From: Sepiola atlantica
Taxonomy: Eukaryota > Mollusca > Cephalopoda > Sepiida > Sepiolidae
Assembly (NCBI GenBank): GCA_963556195.1
Contig: OY744525.1
Coordinates: 50,323,648 to 50,387,647, forward strand
Length of the DNA: 64,000 nucleotides
Reading direction: 5' to 3'
In this document: one piece after another, positions 56,390-64,000 of the stretch
Numbering within the stretch: position 1 is the stretch's first letter
Layout: each line of letters starts with the position of its first letter
Notes under the pieces: model-generated
What the model was told of the DNA's origin: nothing
The model's database searches: none
What the model saw: the letters and a program-made list of their open reading frames with translations, nothing else
Position numbers and translations under genes: made by a program

Positions 56390-57365
56390 GAGATATTTTA
56401 GAGATTTCCATGCTGGCCACCCAGGGATTACAAGGATGAAAATCCTTATGTGCAGTTATATGTACTAGCCGAACATGGATAAGGATATCGAAAACATTGT
56501 AAAATTCAAGCACTTCTAATCCAATATAATAGTCCTTGGCCTAAAACAAATGTATCATGGTCCCGAGTATATATAAACTTTGCAGGCCCACTAGACGGAT
56601 TCTACTATCTTATAGTAATAGATAGTTTTGCGGAATGGACCAAAGCTCTTAGATTACAATCAATTTCCTCCACGAACTGTCGGCCAGATTTGGTGTAGTC
56701 GATTTTCTAGTGTCAAACAATGGGACACAATTTACGTTCAGCGACTTTAAGGATTTTTGTGAGACCTTCCAGATCAATCAATATTACGATCACTCCATAT
56801 TAATCGAGATCCAACAGACAGGCCATGCACTTCGTTGATATGATAAAAAAGAGCCCTGAGGAAAGCTAGGGGCACACTCACTGGAATAGCCCTACAACAG
56901 TTCCTTCAGGTGTATAGAATTACACCTTATAACAACACACTTTCATCATTACCTCCAGCAGAGGTAATATTTGTGTGTAAATTCTAGTCAGTATTCAACA
57001 AACTACTCCCCAAACAAACAAAACGCGGACGAACAAACACTATACTCAATCCAGAGAGAAAGTTTTGTTTCCGAATGTTTTCTGAGACGTGGGTACAATT
57101 AAGAGAGAGTAGGAAACATTATCTACATAATTAAATGTCTCCAGTTTACTAACAAGACACATTTGAACCAAATCAGAAAATGCCTGTCGCACAATGTTGA
57201 CAGCAGTCCTTCTGAAAAGGAAGAAGTTATGGATGTCATTTACGATACTTTTGACATGCCAATACCGCAAGCGACCCTGGAAAAAGAAAATGACAGACCT
57301 TATGGTTGTTAACCCAAAGTAAAAATGGTATTGAGACTCCTGCAGAGTTAATACTTAGGAGGGGG
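56390..57365 (+). pseudogene. Ty3/gypsy integrase remnant
   Basis: The plus strand reads HAGHPGITRMKIL near 56413, then PNMDKDIENIVK, the zinc-binding start of gypsy integrase with a damaged Cys pair. YINFAGPLDGFYYLIVIDSF follows near 56570, then VSNNGTQFTFSDF near 56715. The first catalytic Asp (usually DFAGP) is Asn, and the second (usually SDNGT) is also Asn. Stops and frame changes follow. AGGAGGGGG at 57357-57365 is a polypurine tract right before the 3' LTR. Confidence 0.8.
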
Positions 57366-57600
57366 CGTTATGGTAATTTACCTACGCACGCATGAACTCT
57401 CCTAGCTATAACTAGCAGCATGTACTGCTCTTAGGGAAATTCAATATTCCAGAAGACAACCCTTACAGTCGGACCGAACAGTATCACTGGTAACACTCTC
57501 ATTTGTATATGTTTTGGCACTACTGTTAGTTGTTAATATATTAGTTTATTCAGGTACTCTCTTATGTCTCTATTTCTGGCCCTTAAACAGAAGCACAACG
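57366..57600 (+). mobile_element. 3' LTR of the gypsy remnant
   Basis: It matches the solo LTR at 50336-50564 over its whole length. It starts just after the polypurine tract. The end near CAGAAGCACAAC is slightly diverged. No 5' LTR is seen upstream. Confidence 0.8.
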
Positions 57601-57615
57601 GAAAAAAGTACATTT

Positions 57616-57845
57616 CAGGAATTATTATTTTGTATATCTCTTTTATATTCATCAAGCCTTTTCTTAAGTTATAATTTAGTTTCATCAATATATATTCGAT
57701 TCTAATTGAAATGTATAAAAGGCTTGATGAACATAAAAGAGACATAAAAAATAACAATTCCACAAATGCACTTTTCTCTCATAAATTACAACTTGACCAT
57801 TCCTTTAACTTTAAACAATTTAGACTAAATTCATTTTAAATAAAC
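57616..57845. mobile_element. PLE endonuclease fragment with inverted junction
   Basis: The plus strand at 57716-57800 encodes KRLDEHKRDIKNNNS and ALFSHKLQLDHSFNF, the same GIY-YIG region as at 24.8 kb. At 57616-57663 the minus strand encodes the overlapping LKKRLDEYKRDIQNNNS. The two face away from each other across a 52-bp spacer, at about 88% identity by eye. This is a second, older fold-back within the same part of the PLE ORF. Confidence 0.7.
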
Positions 57846-58084
57846 TTTGCTGAAGACTTCTTGAATCAGTTCTCGTTATGAATTCTGACACAATTAAGCA
57901 ACATAGCAGCTTTTATCCCATTTAATTATCAAACTAATACTTACCGAACAAAATTTAAATTTATATCAACAAAACTTTGTACATACAATCGATATAAAAA
58001 AACAATCATTCCACTTTATATACGTACCACATATTTTTGAATTTTGACATCTATTTTTGTTTTGAAAAAATAATAATATAAGTC

Positions 58085-58418
58085 AGGTTCATTTTATATT
58101 CCAATAACCATGTTTTTTTTTGTTTTTTTTGATTTTGATTTTTTCCCATTTCAAAAAAAACATAACATCTCTGTGAGATGTATTTTTACGGTTCGTTTCT
58201 TTTGCCGTGAGCCAAACAACATTTTTATGTCAATATCGTTTCTGCAACACTACAAAATCATCAGAATAATTCAAAACAGTAAAAAGTTCTTTGATTAAAG
58301 TGTCAAAGAATAAAAAGTTTCTTGGATTGAAATGTTTAGAAAAAACCTACACTATGTGAAAAAATTAAAATAAAATAAAAAAATTAAAAACATGGTCATT
58401 GGAATATAAAATGAACCT
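58085..58418. mobile_element. MITE with about 34-bp terminal inverted repeats
   Basis: The left end AGGTTCATTTTATATTCCAA and the right end TTGGAATATAAAATGAACCT are perfect inverse complements over 20 bp and continue with one mismatch through CATGTTTTT. The element is 334 bp. No transposase frame; superfamily is not resolved. Confidence 0.75.
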
Positions 58419-58527
58419 AATTTATATATGCTCTGTTGTTACTTATTGACAATCATCGAGCTGACTCTTTTAAAGAGACTGCTAATTAGAATACCAATAG
58501 TATATGCTAATACATATATTTTCATAA

Positions 58528-58529
<2 letters not shown>

Positions 58530-58562
<33 letters not shown>
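58530..58562. repeat. (AT)n microsatellite
   Basis: An AT run directly before the retrozyme-like element. Confidence 0.9.
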
Positions 58563-58568
<6 letters not shown>

Positions 58569-58569
<1 letters not shown>

Positions 58570-58920
58570 TTATAAATAAATATTAAATTATTAATACCTA
58601 CAGATGCTAGCGTTTCAAGGTTATTGCTCTCATCAGTGCAGGAAAGTAACAATTTCAGATGGTTGGGAGACGCGAACCCAGTTCACAGAGTCAGCCTAGA
58701 ATCTGCAAGCAGTTGCCATATCTACTCGGCCAATGGAAACTGTCATGTAATTAAGGGAAATTAAGATCTATATGTACCTAGAAGCGGGCACAGATAGAAG
58801 ACTAGTCGAGAGTATTCGACGAACGTATTCGGGAACTTTGCATTAGAGCTTTTTGACAGTCTATTTTTAACATCCCCGAGAGTGCTTAACTTTAATTTCT
58901 TAAAGGGGCTTAGTATAATA
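58569..58920 (-). mobile_element. retrozyme-like element, single unit
   Basis: It matches the 9.57-kb element throughout: hammerhead, then tRNA-like segment (complement of CTACTCGGCCA for the A box and ACGCGAACCCA for the B box), then TTCTTAAAGGGGCTTAGTAT. Both ends lie near (AT)n. Confidence 0.78.
58597..58642 (-). ncRNA. type I hammerhead ribozyme motif
   Basis: On the minus strand stem I CCTGCA pairs with TGTAGG. The core CTGATGA and GAAA are intact, stem II is weak, and stem III (ACGCTAGCAT) has one mismatch. Confidence 0.7.
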
Positions 58921-58958
58921 TAGATATATATATTTATATATATAATGTTGAATTATTA

Positions 58959-58963
<5 letters not shown>

Positions 58964-59011
<48 letters not shown>
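58964..59011. repeat. (AT)n microsatellite
   Basis: A pure AT run of about 48 bp. Confidence 0.95.
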
Positions 59012-59016
<5 letters not shown>

Positions 59017-60010
59017 GACTAAAACTTGTTTCGTCACTATAAAACTTATCAGTGTGGCTATATATACAGCACCACACGACTCAAACCTTGGATGCCAGTT
59101 CTCAGTCACCACTGACTGTAGTAACAAGGCGTCTTATATATCTTTCTTGTTATTTTGCTTGTTTGTTATTGTATACACTGGAGGATGTCATACAACCGAT
59201 TGTTCACACTCGATAACGTCACGAAAGACGAATGATATGAGAAGTAGTGGGAGGAGGTGAATAATTAAAAGAAAGAGAAATTGAGAGAGTGAGAGAGAGA
59301 GGAGAGTGAGAATGAAAGTAATGGAAAGAGAGAGAGAAGATGAGAGGAGAAAGGTAGAGAGGAGGGAATATAACAACTACTGATCCCATGGGTCACGAGT
59401 TGTCTAGTATATAATACTCCCCTAGAAGTATTGCACTGTCCCCAGGAAGAGATTTTTAGAGAGCCAAAGAGCATAAAATCTTAAAGTGCTAAACCCTAGT
59501 AAAGAGATATATTTTACAAATAGTGTCTGTTAAGACATCAAGAGTTCTCAGTCCAAGGACAATTGGATTTCTGCATGCGAGTGGTCGCGAAGCTACTATT
59601 TTGAAGAGGGACGATAGAGAATATGATTGGCTGCTTCAGGGAATTTCTCTTTCTATTGTATGGGGAAACTCGAATAACATCCTTTTCTAAAAAATTGATT
59701 CTTTCCTCAAAATCAAGTACTGTTTTTTTAATTATTTACTATTTGTTCCTACGCGGCGTTGCCCGGGATACAGTGAAGTCATTTTAGTTTATTTATATTT
59801 GTTTGACCATTTTTTTAAAACGTATACAGAAAAAAAATGAAATTTTAGTTGTAAGGGAGACAATTCTTTTGATATTCTTCAATTTAAATTAAGAGTTATT
59901 CCCCTTGACCAAGTTGATTTTTCAGTGATTAGGTAAAAATGTTTCATAATATAGAGTATCTGTGCCGGACGAAGTAATTTTATAAATAAAAATAAATTCT
60001 AGTGACTTAT
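59012..60010. other. intergenic DNA with a GA-rich block
   Basis: A GA-rich block lies at 59265-59365. No gene is recognised. Confidence 0.45.
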
Positions 60011-60014
60011 GCTA

Positions 60015-60130
60015 TTATACTGCTAATAACACGGTACAGCAATAACAAATGAAAATTAGCTAGTCAGAAACAAAGTTTGATTTGTCAGCTTAAAGGCTAT
60101 TTAGATCTGACTTGGAAAATCCAACAACAA
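60015..60130. repeat. interspersed repeat, family R1, copy 3
   Basis: AATTAGCTAGTCAGAA, CAGCTTAAAGGCTATTTAGA and AAAATCCAAC match 505-625 and 43905-44020. Confidence 0.55.
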
Positions 60131-60373
60131 AACTTTATAGATATAGATTTATTTTTTATTTTTAATAATAACTAATCTCAATCAACATCACACCCCCACC
60201 ACCACCACAAAAGAAAACAGAAACATTCCATCTATTAATCCAAGAAATCTCATACATTCTTTCATTGGCCTTTATTTTGTTTTTATTTTGCTTTTATTTT
60301 GTTTTTATTTTATGTAAAATTTTCAAAGTTAAATGTTGCCGATAATATTTACAATAACATTGTCAGCTTTTCC

Positions 60374-60423
60374 TATCCTCTGATGAGAAGAGTTTATCTT
60401 TGATAATCCATGGATTAAGGATA
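60374..60423 (+). ncRNA. hammerhead motif with inactivating core change
   Basis: Stem I TATCCT/AGGATA is perfect. The core CTGATGA (60380-60386), stem II and the palindromic stem III AATCCATGGATT are present. The GAAA core reads GATA, changing conserved A14, so cleavage should be lost. Same family as 6313-6359. Confidence 0.6.
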
Positions 60424-60499
60424 TGAGGCTCCTTGCTGTGAACTTTTGATGTTCTAATAAATATTGTATCTTTACAATTTTTTATTCTCATCTTCCATC

Positions 60500-60502
<3 letters not shown>

Positions 60503-60575
<73 letters not shown>
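60503..60575. repeat. (AT)n microsatellite abutting a PLE
   Basis: A pure AT run ends where the PLE terminus begins. Confidence 0.95.
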
Positions 60576-60577
<2 letters not shown>

Positions 60578-61764
60578 GAAATGAAAAAGGAAAAACCAAG
60601 AGATATTTTTTTATATATCCATCAACGTTTCGTCTTTATTGTAAGACTTCCTCAGGATGATAATTTTAAGAAAAATATCATGCAAGTACATCGAAATATT
60701 GGGCAGTGGCAGAGAGTGAAATGAATGTGGACAGCTGTGATTGAAAAACGGAAGGGTTGGGAGTGTTAGTAAATTTGTCTTAGGGTGGGAGAGAGGGGAG
60801 GGGGTGCTGAGGTTTTTGTCATGGTGAGGTGTAGCATGGATTTTGAGGGGCTGGAAAAGAGGAGGGAAGGTGGAACTTTGTGTCTTTGGTATGTAGGTAG
60901 TATCATAGTTTTAGAAAAAGATTTGAAGAAATGAAGATAATTTGAAAGTAGGTGGGGTGGGTGGGTAAGAGTGTGAAAGAAGTAGTCGAAAGGGTGAGAT
61001 GGGTGAGGGGGAGATTTTGTTGTGGTTAGGTGTGAAATTTTTGGAGGGTAGGAGTATTGACCAGCTGGCTATGTCAGGAATGTGTGAATATGAGTGAGTT
61101 AAAAGGAATGTGTAGAAATGTGCTGCGAACATGACAATAAAGGGAAGGAAAAGAAAGAGAAGGAGAAAAATGATATTAATTTTGGCAAGAAATAGGTGAA
61201 ATGTAGTTTTGTGCAGGCTGTGTTGATGGTTTGAAATTAAATTGAGGGCAAAACGGGTTTAAATATCTGAATATTTGTGAGGATGTCTAGATTGTGTTCA
61301 TTGGTAAGGTTGTTATTTGTGGTTAAGTGGTTTAGATTCGTAGCAAATGAAAATGTATGTGAGGGGCAGTTAGTACGTGGGTGTGTATGCGGGGACTTGT
61401 ATATAAGTACAATTGAGAACGAAGAGAAGAAAGGTTAGCCATGATCTAGGTTTAGTTTTTGTTCGGTCAGGATAATTTTGCTTATTAAGGGGGATAGATT
61501 GTAGAAGCCATTTCGTTGTCTGATGGTGTTGGAGGTTGTGATTAGTACTGTTTCCAGTAGTCTTCGCCGAGCTTTGTTGTTTCTCATCAACCCATCATGT
61601 CAACCCAATATTTCGATATACTTGCATGAAATTTTTTTTTAAATTATCATCCTGAGGAAGTCTTACAATAAAGACGAAACGTTGATGATATATAAAAAAA
61701 TATCTCTTGGTTTTTCCTTTTTCATTTCCCATTACGTCGGATTACTCTCATCCTTCCTTTCTCA
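60576..61764 (-). mobile_element. Penelope-like element with inverted terminal repeat piece
   Basis: The left part, on the minus strand, has the terminus with hammerhead-like motif, a G-rich 3' UTR, and the end of the GIY-YIG ORF at 61440-61580 (RRLLETVLITTSNTIRQRNG, then LNLDHG and stop). At about 61582 the body is cut and joined to an inverted copy of the terminus (61605-61732 mirrors 60576-60703), on the plus strand, ending in (AT)n. No RT remains. Confidence 0.78.
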
Positions 61765-61784
61765 TATATATATATATATATATA

Positions 61785-62632
61785 GTCATCATCAGACAGA
61801 TCGTTTCGCTGTATCACAGTGTGGCTTGACAAGCCGAGATCGAAACTCGATTGTCTAGACAACAATTGGTACTTATAATCCCTAGGCAATTTGACTGCTG
61901 CTAATATAGGTGAAATTACAATGGTAAACATTGTTAAATGTCGGAAGCTCCATTTGTATACACAAAGAGCATAGTGTTTATACACGAGTGTCAGTTTGTT
62001 ATTTCACTTACCAGTAAGCTCAACCAGGCAAATGTTATTAAATAGCACAAAGATTTTTGTATGATGAGACATTTTTATTCATCAAATCATCATCATAGTT
62101 AATAAAACAAAACAATACACCACAATGCCAACATAAAAAGATGAAAAATTCTTGAAGCTATTTAGATTAAAACTAGACATCCCACAATTAATACTATTAA
62201 TTACGAAACTAGTCACAAAATTTCAAGTGCCTAGCATAGTAATTAACATTTTTTTTTCATTCTTAGCCGTTAAACAACATCCTTTTGAATTTTGAACGTA
62301 ATCACGTTCACATGCAGCATTTCATCACTATAGACACTTATTTGAAAGTCGTAAATTACTAGCCGTTAAAAACTAAACAGTAAAAGATATAGTTGTAAAC
62401 AAAGCAAGACTAACCCCACCTAATGATGATTTGATTAATCAAATGACAAGTACTTGTGAGAAAAAAATGGAACAAGAAACCTAAGGAACTTATATACACT
62501 AATTTGACCGAAATACTAAATGGACTATTCGGAAAATTGAAAAAAAGTCTCATCAAACAAAAAAAACTCTGTGTTATTTAATAACATTTTCTTGAATGAA
62601 AACATGTTGCCTAAATGCACACACACACACAA

Positions 62633-62665
<33 letters not shown>

Positions 62666-62955
62666 ACACCAATATTATGATAAATATTTTTTAACTTCTT
62701 ATCCACATACACATGTGTTTCATCCTTTTCCGTAAAACATCAATGTGGAGGATGAGTGTTCTGCTGGTCACACGATTCAAACCACAGACTTAAGTTAATA
62801 TTTTAACTCCCTGTCTGAACTCCTATAACCATGCAGCCAACTTAACAACTACGGTGAAAGGAAGAGAATTATGGTCTATTTATGTCTTTACAAGCGGACA
62901 TATCTAAAAGGCTGTCATAAACAGTGTTCAACGACTCGGTCGGACGGAACTTCGC
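61785..62955. other. AT-rich intergenic DNA
   Basis: GACAGATCGTTTCGC near 61795 is suggestive of a hammerhead-type core in permuted order but does not fold. A CA run is at 62618-62655. No gene recognised. Confidence 0.4.
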
Positions 62956-62965
62956 ATTACACATT

Positions 62966-62970
62966 ATATA

Positions 62971-63027
<57 letters not shown>
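62966..63027. repeat. (AT)n microsatellite
   Basis: A pure AT run. Confidence 0.95.
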
Positions 63028-63031
<4 letters not shown>

Positions 63032-63159
63032 GAATTTGTTATTGTTTTTACTGGCGATAGTAACAGCATTTGTATTTTTCCCCATTTCATAACTGATAAA
63101 GATTCATGCAGAAGATTACATTAAGTTGCCCTTAATAAGACGTATTTTTATTTATATAA

Positions 63160-63358
63160 ATATTTTTTATTAATATTTACGTACATAAAATTAATTCGTG
63201 GACACATGCTTTTACGTACATAAAAGTAATCCATAGACACATGCTCCAGACTACAGACAATGTAATCATAAGTTCGATCTTTGTTTAAGTTAGCCATGCT
63301 GATGACGGCTGACAGCTAGAAACACGTGTCTATGGATTACTTTTATGTATATAAAAAA

Positions 63359-63362
<4 letters not shown>
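63160..63362 (+). mobile_element. hammerhead element with inverted flanks
   Basis: TACATAAAAGTAATCCATAG at 63216-63235 is the inverse of CTATGGATTACTTTTATGTA at 63330-63349, so the ribozyme lies in a fold-back. The family's other copy is 4150-4240. The right side runs into (AT)n at 63363. Confidence 0.6.
63294..63335 (+). ncRNA. compact hammerhead ribozyme motif
   Basis: Stem I CCATG (63294-63298) pairs with TATGG (63331-63335), counting one G-T. The core CTGATGA is at 63299-63305. Stem II GCT GAC AGC, GAAA, the palindromic stem III ACACGTGT and C63330 at the cleavage site complete it. All conserved bases are present. Confidence 0.72.

Positions 63363-63405
<43 letters not shown>
63363..63405. 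repeat. (AT)n microsatellite between two hammerhead elements
   Basis: A pure AT run that merges into the left palindrome arm. Confidence 0.95.
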
Positions 63406-63415
<10 letters not shown>

Positions 63416-63495
63416 AAGGAGTAAGGCTACCAACATTTGGAAAATGTTTTTTTCAACATTTATTTATTATTTTGTTATCTTATCATTTTATAATT

Positions 63496-63540
63496 TTATA
63501 TAACGCGTTTCAAGCGGTGGTCCGCTATCATCAGATATGT
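63496..63540 (-). ncRNA. hammerhead motif, left arm
   Basis: Mirror of 63661-63705 on the minus strand, with identical core and stems. Confidence 0.65.
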
Positions 63541-63660
63541 AAATCTATTTGAAGAAATGTCTTTCGATTTGAAAGAGTGTTGTTTCATTTGAGGAATAAC
63601 ACATTTCCTCAAATGAAACAACACCCTTTCAAATCGAAAGACATTTCTTCAAATAGATTT

Positions 63661-63705
63661 ACATATCTGATGATAGCGGACCACCGCTTGAAACGCGTTA
63701 TATAA
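63661..63705 (+). ncRNA. hammerhead motif, right arm
   Basis: ACATAT, core CTGATGA (63667-63673), stem II AGCGG ACCA CCGCT (five perfect pairs), GAAA, a loop-less stem III ACGCGT, T at position 17, then ATAT pairing with the ATAT before the core. Minimal stem III forms are known and may need dimers to cleave. Confidence 0.65.
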
Positions 63706-63838
63706 AATTATAAAATGATAAAATAACAAAATAATAAATAAATGTTGAAAAAAACATTTTCCAAATGTTGGTAGCCTTACTCCTTTACATATATACTTTT
63801 CTCTCGTTGGAACTGCACTAATACTGCACTACCCTCTT

Positions 63839-63843
<5 letters not shown>

Positions 63844-63927
<84 letters not shown>

Positions 63928-63928
63928 G
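63844..63928. repeat. (AT)n(GA)n(CAGA)n compound microsatellite
   Basis: AT run, GA run and CAGA run in succession. Confidence 0.95.
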
Positions 63929-64000
63929 AGTTTGTGAAATATTAATAATATTTATTTTAGTTCGCCGTTTTCAAGAGCCCTGTTCACACTTCATAGAAGG

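Larger units (their letters stand above)
63406..63795. mobile_element. 390-bp palindrome with a hammerhead in each arm
   Basis: Arms 63406-63596 and 63605-63795 are inverse complements around the 8-nt spacer TAACACAT. Paired positions sum to 127201. One mismatch was noted (GAGTGTTG against CAACACCC). No reading frame and no tRNA box are visible. Confidence 0.85.

Noticed and set aside
61785..61860. Permuted hammerhead at GACAGATCGTTTCGC
   Set aside because: GAAAC and CTGATGA are both present on the minus strand, but only eight bases separate them, too few for stems III and I in that order.

Overview
The window looks like non-coding, AT-rich, repeat-saturated DNA from an animal nuclear genome. 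No intact host protein gene, rRNA or canonical tRNA gene can be supported. The mix is typical of a large invertebrate genome: Penelope-like elements (PLEs) with a GIY-YIG endonuclease, CR1/Jockey-type and RTE-type LINEs, tRNA-headed SINEs, Ty3/gypsy LTR remnants, hAT and other MITEs, and very long (AT)n tracts. A mollusc, perhaps a cephalopod, is my best guess; this is an inference, not shown by a marker gene.

Layout. 1-8.6 kb: U2-snRNA-headed SINE copies, LINE pieces, a 17-bp minisatellite, GA and CT tracts, a hammerhead ribozyme and a PLE. 9.5-11.3 kb: a tandem hammerhead/tRNA-headed element and further (AT)n. 12.7-18.6 kb: a hAT MITE with an 8-bp target duplication, tandem repeats, a third U2-headed copy and a solo LTR with a 5-bp target duplication. 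18.9-19.8 kb: an unrecognised broken acidic reading frame. 20.6-27.4 kb: the richest part, with inverted and tandem hammerhead elements around a 2.3-kb nearly perfect PLE palindrome. 28-45 kb: LINE remnants, minisatellites, SINEs and a Helitron-like element carrying a 32-bp array. 45.9-47.8 kb: the best reading frame, 570 aa of an RTE-type reverse transcriptase with an embedded PHD-type zinc finger and a damaged catalytic box. 50-57.6 kb: minisatellite, RTE tails and gypsy integrase with LTR. 57.6-64 kb: more PLE and hammerhead elements, ending in a 390-bp palindrome with a hammerhead in each arm.

Most notable theme. At least six sequence families here carry recognisable hammerhead self-cleaving ribozymes (core CTGANGA ... 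GAAA with complementary stem I). Some sit in tandem dimers of about 340-350 bp with a tRNA-like Pol III promoter, the architecture of metazoan retrozymes. Others sit in PLE termini. PLE and hammerhead elements repeatedly occur as inverted (fold-back) pairs and nearly always abut (AT)n tracts. All coordinates were read by eye; identities and foldings were not computed.
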